Notes under the pieces: model-generated
Told to the model about the DNA's origin: nothing
The model's input: only the letters and a program-made list of their open reading frames with translations
Databases searched by the model: none
Position numbers and translations under genes: made by a program
Shown here: positions 7,026 through 17,953 of the stretch, in pieces
How positions within the stretch are numbered: the first letter of the stretch is position 1
How the letters are laid out: the number at the start of each line of letters is the position of its first letter
From: Sphingomonas adhaesiva
GTDB taxonomy: Bacteria > Pseudomonadota > Alphaproteobacteria > Sphingomonadales > Sphingomonadaceae
Length of the DNA: 64,000 nt
Direction: 5' to 3'
Assembly (NCBI RefSeq): GCF_036946125.1
Contig: NZ_JAQIJT010000001.1
Location: forward strand, 248,001 to 312,000

Positions 7026-8675
7026 ATGAACGATATTCCGGCAGCGTCCGCCTTCGCCGGCGTCCGGCACGATCCGGCCGCGCACGACCCCATCGGCTAT
7101 GTCCGCGAGGTCGCCGGCGCGCAGAGCGAGGTGGTGCTGGATGCGACCGCGCTCGCGGCGCTGGCGAACGATCCCGATCCCATCGTCGCGACGGCGGGGC
7201 AGGTCGGCGGGCAGATCAAGGTCCGCGTCGGCACCCGCTGGCTGCTGGCCAACATCCGCACGCTCAGGCTGGCGAGCGCGACCGGGCATCAGGTCGCCGC
7301 CGCGATCGACTTCCTGGGGGAGGCCGACGAGCAACCGCTGACCGCGCGCCTGCACCACTTCCGCCGCGGCGTCACGCGCTATCCCATGCCCGGTGACGAG
7401 GTCTTTCCGGTCACCGACGCCGACCTGAAGCAGGTCCATGCCGCCCCCGACCGCCCCGCGATCGAGATCGGCCATGTCCATCCGACCGACGATGTGCGCG
7501 CCTCGCTGCTGATCGACCCGCTGCTCGGCAGGCATTTCGCGCTGCTGGGCTCCACCGGCACCGGCAAATCGACCGCCGCCGCGCTCATTCTCCACCGGAT
7601 CTGCGCGCTCGCCCCGCAGGGACACGTCGTGATGATCGACCCGCACGGCGAATATGGCGCCGCGTTCGGCGAGATCGGCGCGCTGTACGACGTCTCGAAC
7701 CTACAGATGCCCTATTGGCTGATGAATTTCGAGGAACATGCCGAGGTGTTCCTGACCACCACCGGCGCCGAGCGGCAGGTGGATGCCGACATCCTCGCCA
7801 AATGCCTGCTCACCGCCCGCGCGAAGAACCGGCTGGGACAGGAGATCCCCAAGCTGACGGTCGACGCGCCGATCCCGTACCTGCTCAGCGACCTGACGCA
7901 GATCATCCAGCAGGAGATGGGCAAGATGGACCGCGCGGGCGACACCGCGCCCTATCTGCGGCTGAAGAACAAGATCGACGAGATGAAGGGCGATCCGCGC
8001 TTCGGTTTCATGTTCTCCGGCATGCTGGTCGCGGACACGATGGCGTCGTTCCTGGCGCGTGTGTTCCGCCTGCCGGGCGACGGCAAGCCGATCTCGATCA
8101 TCGACGTGTCGGGCGTGCCGAGCGAGATCACCTCGGTGGTGGTCGCGATGCTGAGCCGCATGGTCTTCGATTTCGCGATCTGGTCGCGCAACGAGCCGCA
8201 GCGCCCGATCCTCCTCGTCTGCGAGGAGGCGCACCGCTACATCCCGTCCGACCGCGAGGCGCCGACCGCCGTCGCGCGCATCCTGGGCCGCATCGCCAAG
8301 GAAGGCCGCAAGTACGGCGTGTCGCTGGGGCTCATCACGCAGCGACCGTCCGATCTGGCGGAGGGCGTGCTGTCGCAATGCGGCACGATCATCGCGATGC
8401 GCCTCAACAACGACCGCGATCAGTCGTTCGTCCGCGCCGCGATGCCGGAGGGTGCGCGCGGCTTCCTCGACACGCTGCCCGCCTTGCGCAACCGCGAATG
8501 CATCGTCTGTGGCGAGGGCGTCGCGATCCCGATCCGGGTCGCGTTCGACGCGCTCGAAGAGGGCAAGCGCCCCGCCTCGGCCGACCCGCTGTTCTCGTCG
8601 CTGTGGCGCGAAACCGGCGGCGAGGCGGACATCATCGCCCGCACGATCCAGCGCTGGCGCGCGCAGGGACGGTGA
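7026..8675 (+). CDS. HerA-like ATPase (DUF87 / FtsK-HerA superfamily)
   Basis: A 549-residue protein. An N-terminal beta-barrel-like HAS domain (about 15-150) is followed by a RecA-type ATPase with Walker A GSTGTGKST at about 175-183 and Walker B LLVCEEAH at about 395-402. Further conserved blocks are KEGRKYGVSLGLITQRPSDL and SQCGTIIAMRL. HerA proteins are hexameric DNA translocases or helicases; archaeal ones work with the NurA nuclease in end resection. No NurA or SIR2-type partner lies next to this gene, and solitary HerA-like genes of this type are widespread in alphaproteobacteria. I chose the ATG at 7026; a GTG at 7014 would add four residues. Cytoplasmic; target unknown. Confidence 0.85.
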   Translation: MNDIPAASAFAGVRHDPAAHDPIGYVREVAGAQSEVVLDATALAALANDPDPIVATAGQVGGQIKVRVGTRWLLANIRTLRLASATGHQVAAAIDFLGEADEQPLTARLHHFRRGVTRYPMPGDEVFPVTDADLKQVHAAPDRPAIEIGHVHPTDDVRASLLIDPLLGRHFALLGSTGTGKSTAAALILHRICALAPQGHVVMIDPHGEYGAAFGEIGALYDVSNLQMPYWLMNFEEHAEVFLTTTGAERQVDADILAKCLLTARAKNRLGQEIPKLTVDAPIPYLLSDLTQIIQQEMGKMDRAGDTAPYLRLKNKIDEMKGDPRFGFMFSGMLVADTMASFLARVFRLPGDGKPISIIDVSGVPSEITSVVVAMLSRMVFDFAIWSRNEPQRPILLVCEEAHRYIPSDREAPTAVARILGRIAKEGRKYGVSLGLITQRPSDLAEGVLSQCGTIIAMRLNNDRDQSFVRAAMPEGARGFLDTLPALRNRECIVCGEGVAIPIRVAFDALEEGKRPASADPLFSSLWRETGGEADIIARTIQRWRAQGR

Positions 8676-8682
8676 GAATGGC

Positions 8683-8771
8683 GTGTTCCGGCGAACGCCG
8701 GAACCCAAGGGTCAGGCGGACGACGCCTGATGGTGCGCTGGACCCTGGGCTCCTGCGTGCGCAGGAGCACG
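8683..8771. repeat. Intergenic palindromic element (herA-like / M23 gap)
   Basis: Two small perfect hairpins, 8685-8704 (9-bp arms, AA loop) and 8749-8768 (9-bp arms, TG loop), are joined by flanks that are inverted versions of each other (CCAAGGGTC and GACCCTGGG). The whole is an imperfect palindrome between convergent genes. It matches the style of the other intergenic palindromes in this window and may also serve as a two-way terminator. Confidence 0.65.
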
Positions 8772-8774
8772 AGG

Positions 8775-10244
8775 TCAGCGCGCCGCCGTCCCCAGCAACC
8801 GCGCGATCTTCGCCTTCATCGCGCGCAGCGTCTCCGCCGGCAGCGTCTGGATGCTGCTCATCGAGATCGAGCGCGGGTTGACCGGCCGCCCGTTCCTCCA
8901 CACTTCCCAGTGCAGGTGCGGCCCGGTCGAGATGCCGGTCGAGCCGACATAGCCGATCACCTGGCCGCGCCGCACGCGCGTCCCCGGCGACACCGCGATC
9001 CGGCTCATATGGCCGTACCCGGTCGCCAGTCCCCCGGCATGCGCCAGCTTGACGAAATTGCCGTAGCCGCCGGAGCGGCCCGCGAACTGCACCACGCCGT
9101 CGACCGCGGCCAGGATCGGGGCGCCGTAGCGCGCGCCGATGTCCATCCCCTTGTGCATCCGCATGAAGCCCAGCAGCGGGTGCATCCGCATCCCGAACGT
9201 GGACGTCACGCGGCCGGCGACCGGCATCCCCATCGCGCCGCGGCGCTCGTACTGGCCGTTGGCGTCCATGAACGTGCCCGACCCGCTGTCGCCCCAGCGC
9301 ACCAGCTGGAGGCGGCCGCCGTTATGCTCCAGCCCGGCATATTGCAGCTGCCCGACCTCGACCTCGCCGGTCGCGGCGCGCGCCTGGTCGGCGACCAGGT
9401 CGAACGTGTCGGCGGCGGCGACGTCGCCGATCGACATGCTGCCCGCCAGCGCCTTGATATAGGCCTCGACCACGCGCGCCGGCACGCCTGCGGCGCGCGC
9501 CGAGCGGTACAGGCTGGGGCCGACGATCCCGCGCACGCGCAGCGGCGTGCGGTCGATCGCGATCGGGTGGCGATCGAGCGCCAGCCCGCCGTCCATCGTG
9601 CGATGGACCGACAGGTTGAGATCGAACGCGGCGCGAAACGCCAGCGCCTCCAGCGGGCGCGGCTGGAATTTCGTCGGGCGCCGTCCCAGCGTCAGCGACA
9701 GGATCGTGCCGGGGCGAAGGTCGTCCAGCTTGACCGCGCCCGCCACCAGACCGGCGACGCGCCCCGCCTCGCCCCCGCCGACCCCGGCGCGCTGGAGCGC
9801 GTTGCGCAGCGTGTCGCCGTCGGCCAGCGCCGCGGTCAGCTCGACCTGCGGGCGCTCGGGCGTCTCCGCCAGCGGCCGCACCAGCGCGCTCGCCGCCATC
9901 CGCCGCCCGGTGGTCGCCCCCAGCCCCAGCGGGGCGATCGACTGGGTACGTGTTTCCTCGAACGCGGCGCCGATCGCGACCGGCGCGGTATAGCCGGTGA
10001 CGGGCGCGAATCCGGGCGATACCAGCCATGCCGCCCCCGCCAGCGCGGCGCAGGTGGCGAGCCCGCGCCACCACTGGCGCGAACCGATGCGCTGCCCCAG
10101 ATCGGGTGTCCAGTCGGTGGTCGCGGCGGCGACGCGCAGGCGGTCGTACAGGCTGCGATCCGCCAGCGGCACCAGCGCACGCCCGAAGGCGCGCGATCCC
10201 GCGCCCCCGGCCCATTCCAGCCCCTGTTGCTCGCGCAAGAACAC
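8775..10244 (-). CDS. M23 family metallopeptidase, membrane-anchored
   Basis: A 489-residue protein with one membrane segment near residues 60-80 (WWRGLATCAALAGAAWLV) and a large periplasmic part. The peptidase domain is at about 345-450: the zinc-site HKGMD (His near 363, Asp near 367), GYGHMSRI and the SGPHLHWEV-type motif TGPHLHWEV (near 439-447). All the metal ligands expected for an active LytM/M23 enzyme seem present, so it probably cleaves peptidoglycan cross-links. A middle region (about 120-300) resembles the linker domains of MepM/NlpD-type proteins, including DGDTLRNALQRAGV, typical of the opacity-associated/LysM-like fold. It is transcribed away from the helicase gene across about 210 bp. 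Confidence 0.88.
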   Translation of the reverse strand: MFLREQQGLEWAGGAGSRAFGRALVPLADRSLYDRLRVAAATTDWTPDLGQRIGSRQWWRGLATCAALAGAAWLVSPGFAPVTGYTAPVAIGAAFEETRTQSIAPLGLGATTGRRMAASALVRPLAETPERPQVELTAALADGDTLRNALQRAGVGGGEAGRVAGLVAGAVKLDDLRPGTILSLTLGRRPTKFQPRPLEALAFRAAFDLNLSVHRTMDGGLALDRHPIAIDRTPLRVRGIVGPSLYRSARAAGVPARVVEAYIKALAGSMSIGDVAAADTFDLVADQARAATGEVEVGQLQYAGLEHNGGRLQLVRWGDSGSGTFMDANGQYERRGAMGMPVAGRVTSTFGMRMHPLLGFMRMHKGMDIGARYGAPILAAVDGVVQFAGRSGGYGNFVKLAHAGGLATGYGHMSRIAVSPGTRVRRGQVIGYVGSTGISTGPHLHWEVWRNGRPVNPRSISMSSIQTLPAETLRAMKAKIARLLGTAAR

Positions 10245-10454
10245 GCCCGCGTCAGCCCTTCGTCACAGGTTGAACGCCGACATACCCCCCGGCGCCTGAG
10301 GTGGGGAGCGTTGTGGACCGGAGTCGCTAAAGTCAAATTAACCGCACGCGTAGACCTTCGCGGCTGCGCCGAAACGTTCGCACCCTGCGCCGAACCGGGA
10401 TGTACGCTCATCACGATTGCATCCGGCGCGCGCAGACCCGATGTACCGTGTACC

Positions 10455-12941
<2,487 letters not shown>

Positions 12942-12954
12942 AGGAGGCCGGCTG

Positions 12955-13257
12955 ATGGGCGGCACCATGCGGCTCGACCTGTTCCTGTGGTACGTCCGCA
13001 TCGCGAAGACGCGCAGCATCGCGCAGGGGATGGCGTGCGACGGCCACCTGCGCATCGACGGCCGCGCGATCGACCGTGCGCATGCGCCGGTGCGCGTCGG
13101 CAATATCCTGACCTTCGCGCATCACGGCGCGGTCCGCGTGCTGCGGGTGGAAGCGCTCCCGCTGCGCCGCGGGCCCGCGCCGGAGGCCGTGGCGTGCTAT
13201 CAGGAACTCCTCGCCGGTGAGACTGCAAACGTCTCGCAGCAGGCAGCGGAGCGTTGA
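12955..13257 (+). CDS. S4 domain RNA-binding protein (Hsp15-like)
   Basis: A 100-residue protein with an S4 fold: MRLDLFLWYVRIAKTRSIAQ, then GHLRIDGRAID and RVGNILTF. This is the Hsp15/RluB-type RNA-binding module with little else. In E. coli, Hsp15 binds the 50S subunit with a stuck nascent chain; that role is only a possibility here. An AAGGAGG ribosome-binding site at 12941-12947 sits seven bases before the ATG at 12955, which decides for this start over the ATG at 12967. It lies directly behind the SUV3-like helicase and is likely cotranscribed. Confidence 0.85.
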   Translation: MGGTMRLDLFLWYVRIAKTRSIAQGMACDGHLRIDGRAIDRAHAPVRVGNILTFAHHGAVRVLRVEALPLRRGPAPEAVACYQELLAGETANVSQQAAER

Positions 13258-13312
13258 CGCCGCCGTCAGGTAGCGCAAAAGCGGACGGGAGAACGCAAAG
13301 GAACCCGCGCCC

Positions 13313-13654
13313 ATGACCTATGTCGTCACCGATGCCTGCATCCGCTGCAAGTACATGGACTGCGTCGAGGTGTGTCCGGTCGACTGCTTCTACGAGGGCG
13401 AGAACATGCTCGTCATCAACCCGTCCGAGTGCATCGACTGCGGCGTGTGCGAGCCGGAATGCCCCGCGGAAGCGATCCTGCCCGATACCGAAAGCGGGCT
13501 GGAGCAGTGGCTGGAGCTGAACAACACCTTCTCCGCGCAATGGCCCAACGTCACGCGCAAGGCGGACCAGACCCCCGCCGATGCCGACGAGCACAAGGGC
13601 GAAGAGGGCAAGTACGACAAGTATTTCTCCGCGGAGCCGGGTTCGGGCGACTGA
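13313..13654 (+). CDS. fdxA: Ferredoxin FdxA (7Fe, [3Fe-4S][4Fe-4S])
   Basis: A 113-residue ferredoxin. Cysteines at 9, 17 and 50 fit a [3Fe-4S] cluster, and 21, 40, 43 and 46 a [4Fe-4S] cluster, the normal arrangement of FdxA; Cys12 and Cys25 are the usual extra ones. The C-terminal extension ending KYDKYFS is typical of alphaproteobacterial FdxA. It is a cytosolic low-potential electron carrier whose partners are unknown. An AAAGGA ribosome-binding site precedes the ATG. The SUV3-like / S4 / fdxA / carD order is conserved in related genomes; here an alpha/beta hydrolase is placed between fdxA and carD. Confidence 0.95.
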   Translation: MTYVVTDACIRCKYMDCVEVCPVDCFYEGENMLVINPSECIDCGVCEPECPAEAILPDTESGLEQWLELNNTFSAQWPNVTRKADQTPADADEHKGEEGKYDKYFSAEPGSGD

Positions 13655-13662
13655 TCGATCCG

Positions 13663-14655
13663 ATGCGGCTCGCGCGCCGCGACCTGTTGCGTCTGGCGGC
13701 GGCGGGCGTGTGCGTCCCGCTGCCGGCCCTCGTGCGTCCGGCGCGGGCGCGCGAGGCCGGCTATCCCGCCCCCACGCGCGAGGCGATGCTGCCGGTGCCG
13801 GGCGGGCGCGTGTACGTCCGCGTCAACGGCGACCTCGCCGGTCCGCGCCCGCCGCTGGTGATCGTGCACGGCGGGCCCGGCGGCACGCATGCCGGCTATC
13901 TCGACGCGCTGGCGCTGGCGGACGAGCGCGCGGTCATCCTCTACGACCAGCTCGACAGCGGGCGCTCCGATCATCCGAACGATCCCGCCAACTGGCGCGT
14001 GGCGCGCTTCGTCGACGAGCTGGAGGCGGTGCGCCGCGGGCTGAACGTCGCGCGCTGGCACGTCTGCGGGCACAGCTGGGGCGGGACGATCGCGCTGGAA
14101 TATGCCGCGCGCCGCGCGCCCGCGATGGCCAGCGCGATCCTCGCCAGCCCGCTGGTGTCCACGCGCAGCTGGATCGCCGATGCCGATGCGCTCCGCCGCG
14201 AGCTGCCCGGCGAGACGCAGGCCGCGCTCGCCACGTGCGATACGCCCGCACCCGCCACCGCCGCCGCCTGCGAGGCGGGAACGGCGGAATTCTACCGTCG
14301 CTTCAACGGTCGCGAGCCGGACCCGCCGGGCTTGCGCGACTATGCACGCGCCAACGGCCGCGGCTTCAACGCGCGATTGTACGAGACGATGTGGGGCAGG
14401 AGCGAGTTCGTCGCGACCGGCAGCTTGCGCGACTATGACGGCGAGCCGCTGCTGGCGCGGCTCGACGGCGCCCGCACCCTCTTCATGGTCGGCCAGTATG
14501 ACGAGGCGCGCCCGGTCACGAGCCTGCGCTTCGCCGCGCGCGTGCCCGGCGCAGAGCTGGCGGTGATCCCGGGCGCGGCGCATGGCACCTTCACCGACCG
14601 CCCGGACGAAACGATCGCGACGCTGCGCGCATGGATGCACCGCCACGACGGCTGA
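13663..14655 (+). CDS. Alpha/beta hydrolase, proline iminopeptidase-like, Tat-exported
   Basis: A 330-residue protein starting MRLARRDLLRLAAAG, a twin-arginine signal, cleaved probably after VRPARA. The hydrolase core has HGGPGG (oxyanion region), DQLDSGRSD, the nucleophile elbow GHSWGG (Ser near 130) and the late GAAHGTF with the catalytic His. The HGGPGG plus DQxxxGxSD set is typical of the S33 proline iminopeptidase group, so a periplasmic aminopeptidase or amidase is plausible, but related esterases exist. It starts nine bases after fdxA, probably by readthrough, and is followed by the 243-bp carD leader. Confidence 0.8.
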   Translation: MRLARRDLLRLAAAGVCVPLPALVRPARAREAGYPAPTREAMLPVPGGRVYVRVNGDLAGPRPPLVIVHGGPGGTHAGYLDALALADERAVILYDQLDSGRSDHPNDPANWRVARFVDELEAVRRGLNVARWHVCGHSWGGTIALEYAARRAPAMASAILASPLVSTRSWIADADALRRELPGETQAALATCDTPAPATAAACEAGTAEFYRRFNGREPDPPGLRDYARANGRGFNARLYETMWGRSEFVATGSLRDYDGEPLLARLDGARTLFMVGQYDEARPVTSLRFAARVPGAELAVIPGAAHGTFTDRPDETIATLRAWMHRHDG

Positions 14656-14898
14656 CGTGCCATCGTGACGCGGATCGCGGAACGCTTTCTCGCGAAAAGG
14701 TTCCCGCCCGTCAGCGTTGCTGCCCCAAACACGCTGGAAATATTGTGTCGCGGATGCTATATGGGTCCGGCACGGGCGCTTGTACCTCGCGCCCGGTGGA
14801 GACGTCCAACCTACCTGCCCCGTTCCATCTCCTGCCCGCGACTCCCCTATATCGCGGACCGGCGGGAGCGCGGGGCCATAACAGCGGAAAGGCCACCC

Positions 14899-15432
14899 AT
14901 GGCTGCCAAGGCTCTGCATTTCGATGTCGGTGATTACGTTGTCTATCCCAAGCACGGTGTCGGCCGTGTCATCGAGCTGCAGAAACAGGAAATCGCGGGC
15001 ATGCAGCTGGAGCTGTACGTCCTGCGCTTCGAAAAGGAGCGCATGACGCTGCGCGTGCCGACCAACAAGGCGGAGTCGGTGGGGATGCGCAAGCTGTCCT
15101 CCGACAAGACCATGCGCGAGGCGATGGAGACGCTGAAGGGCAAGCCCAAGGTAAAGCGCACGATGTGGTCGCGCCGCGCGCAGGAATATGAGGCGAAGAT
15201 CAACTCGGGCGACCTGGTGTCGATCGCCGAGGTGGTCCGCGACCTGTTCCGCGCCGACGACCAGCCCGAGCAGAGCTATTCCGAGCGCCAGATCTTCGAG
15301 GGTGCGTGCAGCCGCCTGGCGCGCGAGCTGGCCGCGATGGAGGAACTGGACGAGCCGGCGGCGCAGGAGAAGATCCTGGACATCCTGCGCAAGGCCGCGG
15401 CGATCTACAACAAGGACAAGGTACCGGCCTGA
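14899..15432 (+). CDS. carD: CarD family transcriptional regulator
   Basis: A 177-residue protein. The N-terminal CarD/TRCF RNA-polymerase-interacting domain (FDVGDYVVYPKHGVGRV, residues 8-24; LRFEKERMTLRVP) is followed by the helical DNA-binding part (EAMETLKGKPKVKRTMW; SRRAQEYEAKINSGDL). CarD binds the RNA polymerase beta subunit and stabilises open complexes, notably at rRNA promoters. The upstream 243 bp (14656-14898) hold no gene and probably contain its promoter. A good intrinsic terminator follows at 15463-15488. Confidence 0.94.
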   Translation: MAAKALHFDVGDYVVYPKHGVGRVIELQKQEIAGMQLELYVLRFEKERMTLRVPTNKAESVGMRKLSSDKTMREAMETLKGKPKVKRTMWSRRAQEYEAKINSGDLVSIAEVVRDLFRADDQPEQSYSERQIFEGACSRLARELAAMEELDEPAAQEKILDILRKAAAIYNKDKVPA

Positions 15433-15462
15433 CGCCGCATCCCTCTCCCCATACACCGGACG

Positions 15463-15488
15463 GGGCGGCCTCGCGGGGTCGCCCTTTT
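15463..15488 (+). terminator. Intrinsic terminator of carD
   Basis: An 8-bp stem (15463-15470 with 15477-15484, one G-U pair) with a six-base loop, followed by TTTT. It lies 30 bp after the carD stop and separates carD from the DUF2807 pair. Confidence 0.75.
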
Positions 15489-15547
15489 CGTTTGCGCGCG
15501 CGCCCGACGTGTATTATCTTAGCAATACACGGTTTGGGAGGATGCTC

Positions 15548-16270
15548 ATGCGAACGGTCGTGATGGCGGCGCTGCTGCCGCTGGCGGCGTGCGGTAACAG
15601 TATCGATATCGGCAGCGGCGACGGCACGTCCATCCCCGCGCAGGGCAGCGGCACGACGCGCACGTTCGCCGCGGCCGACTTCGACCGGATCGAGCTGCGC
15701 GGCAGCGACGATGTGGTCGTCCGCGTCGGCCCGGGCTTCTCCGTGCGCGCCGAGGGGACGCCCGCCATTCTCGACCGGCTGGCGATCACCCGCGATGGCC
15801 GGACGCTCAAGGTCAGCCGGCAGAAGGGCGTCTATCGCGAGGGGCAGGTGCGCGTGTTCGTGACGCTCCCCGCCATCGCTGCGGTCGGTGTCGCCGGATC
15901 GGGGAACATGAGCGTGGACCGCGTCGGCGGACGCGCGTTCGATGCGTCGGTCGCCGGATCGGGCAACCTCGCGCTGCCGTCGCTGCGCGTCGAACGGGCC
16001 CAGCTGACGATCGCGGGATCGGGCGACGTCACCGCCGCGGGCGAGGCGCGGACCCTGAAGGTCGACGTCGCCGGATCGGGCAATCTTTCGGCGCGCCGGT
16101 TCGTCGCGAACGGCGCCGACGTGAACGTGGTCGGCTCGGGCAACGTGGTCGCGACGGTACGCGGCCAGGCCAGGGTCACGTCGATGGGCTCGGGCGATGT
16201 CGACCTGGGCGCCGCCGCGCGCTGTTCTGTCACGAAGATGGGGTCCGGCGAGGTGCGGTGCGGCGGCTGA
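15548..16270 (+). CDS. DUF2807 (GIN domain) lipoprotein
   Basis: A 240-residue lipoprotein: signal peptide MRTVVMAALLPLAAC, with the lipidated Cys at residue 15. The start at 15548 is set by a GGGAGG ribosome-binding site at 15536-15541; an ATG at 15542 would be too close. The mature part is a run of strands with a motif of the form V-A-G-S-G-N/D recurring about every 20 residues (AGSGNMS, AGSGNLA, AGSGDVT, AGSGNLS, VGSGNVV, MGSGDVD). This is the ladder expected of a right-handed beta-helix. DUF2807 domains are found in many envelope proteins; the role is unknown. It overlaps the next DUF2807-like gene by 13 bp, so the two form an operon. Confidence 0.82.
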   Translation: MRTVVMAALLPLAACGNSIDIGSGDGTSIPAQGSGTTRTFAAADFDRIELRGSDDVVVRVGPGFSVRAEGTPAILDRLAITRDGRTLKVSRQKGVYREGQVRVFVTLPAIAAVGVAGSGNMSVDRVGGRAFDASVAGSGNLALPSLRVERAQLTIAGSGDVTAAGEARTLKVDVAGSGNLSARRFVANGADVNVVGSGNVVATVRGQARVTSMGSGDVDLGAAARCSVTKMGSGEVRCGG

Positions 16271-16968
16271 TCGCGCCGGCGCTGCCGGCGCTCCTGCTGC
16301 TGCCGGCGTCGGCACAGGCGGCGGAGCGGACATGGGCGATCGGCAGCGTCGAGCGGCTGCGCGTCGAGACCCCGGTCGAGGTCCGCGTCGTCACCGGGGG
16401 CGGCAACGGCGTCACCGCGCGCGGCGACGACGCGAAGGCGCTCGCCACGCTCGACGTCACGGCGAGCGGCGGCACGCTGGTGGTGCGTCGCCCCGGCGGC
16501 CGGCTCGCCGCGCCCGATACGATGCACATGGTCGTGACCGTCCGCACGCCGCGGATCGAGGGCGCGGCGCTCTATGCCGCGGCGACCGTCACGATCGACG
16601 GCATGAAGGGCGACCGTGTCACCCTGTCGGTGACCGGCGGCGGCGCGCTGGCGGTCGAACGGATCGCGGCGACCGACCTGGCCGCGACGCTGGCGGGCGA
16701 CGGCGCGATGACGCTGGCCGGGCGCAGCGCCGACACGCGGCTGATCGCCAACGGCAGCGGCACGATCGACGCCGCGGCGCTGGTTGCGGATCGGCTCGAC
16801 GTCCAGGCGCTCGACACGGTGCGCGTCACCGCCGCGGCGCGCGACAGCGCGCGCGTCAACGCGATCGGCGACGCGGCGGTCGTCGTTTCGGGACGCCCCG
16901 CCTGCACGGTGCGCACGACGGGGGCGGCGCAGGTATCGTGCGGCGCCCCGTCTCCGCCCCGACGCTGA
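16258..16968 (+). CDS. DUF2807-like secreted protein
   Basis: A 236-residue protein from the GTG at 16258 (M-RRLIAPALPALLLLPASAQA), with a classical signal peptide cleaved near residue 21 and no lipobox. The body repeats short strand-turn units (TASGGTLVV, VTGGGALAV, LAGDGAMTL, ANGSGTIDA) similar to but more diverged than those of the preceding lipoprotein. It appears to be a paralogue that lost the lipid anchor. A Cys pair near the C-terminus (PACTVR and QVSCGA) could form a disulphide. Presumably periplasmic and acting with its partner; no function known. Confidence 0.72.
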   Translation: MRRLIAPALPALLLLPASAQAAERTWAIGSVERLRVETPVEVRVVTGGGNGVTARGDDAKALATLDVTASGGTLVVRRPGGRLAAPDTMHMVVTVRTPRIEGAALYAAATVTIDGMKGDRVTLSVTGGGALAVERIAATDLAATLAGDGAMTLAGRSADTRLIANGSGTIDAAALVADRLDVQALDTVRVTAAARDSARVNAIGDAAVVVSGRPACTVRTTGAAQVSCGAPSPPRR

Positions 16969-16976
16969 TCGCAAGC

Positions 16977-17408
16977 CTATCCGAGCGCCGCCTTCGAGGC
17001 GCTCTCGACCCGCGCCCGTTCGGCCAGCATCAGCGTCGAGGATGCCTTGGCCAGCACCGTGCCGCCCTCGTCCAGCAGACGCCCTTCGAAGAAGCACGTC
17101 CGCTTGCCGCGGCGCTCGACCCATGCCTCCGCGATCACCGTGCCCGGGCGCGCCGGCGCGAAGAAGCTGACCTTCAGCTCCAGCGACATCGGCACCACGT
17201 CCGCGCCGCCCATCGCGATCGCCGCATGCGCCATCGCCGCGTCGATCCAGCCGGTGACGAACCCGCCCTGCACCACCCCGCCGGAGTGGCACATATGCTG
17301 GCCCGCGGCATAGGCGATCCGCGCGCGTCCCTCCGGGTTCATCTCGATCACCCGGATCAGCCCCAGGGTGCGCGACAATTCGTGAACCTGCGTATCGCTC
17401 TCCGCCAT
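16977..17408 (-). CDS. PaaI-family (hotdog) thioesterase
   Basis: A 143-residue hotdog-fold protein beginning MAESDTQVHELSRTLG. The family block HSGGVVQGGFVTGWIDAAMA (about 41-60) contains the usual His-Ser-Gly and the Gly-Gly before the central helix with its Asp. ELKVSFFAPARPG and the C-terminal strand follow. Such enzymes hydrolyse acyl-CoA thioesters; the substrate cannot be read off. It is the last gene of a leftward group (helicase, SixA, GNAT, this gene), with a 53-bp gap before it, so it may have its own promoter. Confidence 0.82.
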   Translation of the reverse strand: MAESDTQVHELSRTLGLIRVIEMNPEGRARIAYAAGQHMCHSGGVVQGGFVTGWIDAAMAHAAIAMGGADVVPMSLELKVSFFAPARPGTVIAEAWVERRGKRTCFFEGRLLDEGGTVLAKASSTLMLAERARVESASKAALG

Positions 17409-17461
17409 CCTGCTCCCTTTGCTCGCGATTTTGCGCAGCGTGGCGGGTCGCGGCGGGGCTG

Positions 17462-17953
17462 TCAAAGCGTGCGGTGCATCACCAGCGTATCGACCGCGCC
17501 CAGCGTCGGGTGACGGAACGCGCCGGGCACCCGCCCCACGATCGCGAACCCCAGCGCCTGCCACAGCGCGACCGCGCGCGTGTTGGTGGAGACGACGATA
17601 TTGAACTGCATCGCGGTGAAGCCGCCCGCCCGCGCCGCGTCGAACGAATGCTCCGCCATCGCCCGCGCCACGCCGCGTCCCCGCGCCGCCTCCGCGGTGA
17701 CATAGCCGGCGTTGGCGACATGCGATCCGCCACCGCGCTGGTTGGCGCGCAGGTAGGAGGTGCCGAGCAACACGCCGTCCGCATCCTCCACCACGAAGAC
17801 CGCATGCAGCGGATCGCACCAGTAAGCGAGCGCCCCGGCGGCATCCACGTCGCGCTCGATCGCGTTGGTTTCGCCCGCCTGGAACACCGGCAGCAGGATC
17901 GCCGCGATCGCGGCATCATCCACCGCCTTCGCCGCGCGGATGCGGATCGTCAC
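17462..17953 (-). CDS. GNAT family N-acetyltransferase
   Basis: A 163-residue acetyltransferase with the acetyl-CoA-binding motif A around EAARGRGVARAMAEHSFDAA (about 88-107) and the later NTRAVALWQALGF block, where the family has its conserved N and F. The N-terminal half has DDAAIAAILLPVF, the usual substrate-side helix. The acceptor is unknown (amino acid, antibiotic or protein are all possible). Its start overlaps the stop of sixA by four bases, so expression is coupled. Confidence 0.82.
   Translation of the reverse strand: MTIRIRAAKAVDDAAIAAILLPVFQAGETNAIERDVDAAGALAYWCDPLHAVFVVEDADGVLLGTSYLRANQRGGGSHVANAGYVTAEAARGRGVARAMAEHSFDAARAGGFTAMQFNIVVSTNTRAVALWQALGFAIVGRVPGAFRHPTLGAVDTLVMHRTL

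Noticed and set aside
8730..10454. Long plus-strand open frame continuous with the SUV3-like helicase
   Set aside because: It lies opposite the M23 peptidase, is Arg/Pro/His-rich without any motif, and the conserved helicase N-terminus starts at the ATG at 10455.
14656..14898. Small gene or defined promoter between the hydrolase and carD
   Set aside because: No frame with a credible start and coding character. TATA-like stretches (near 14758 and 14849) lack a convincing -35 partner at proper spacing.
15889..16200. Regular repeats about 60 bp apart, as in a CRISPR array
   Set aside because: The repeated GSG codons are inside a protein-coding frame, vary in sequence, and encode a structural ladder. 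There are no cas genes.
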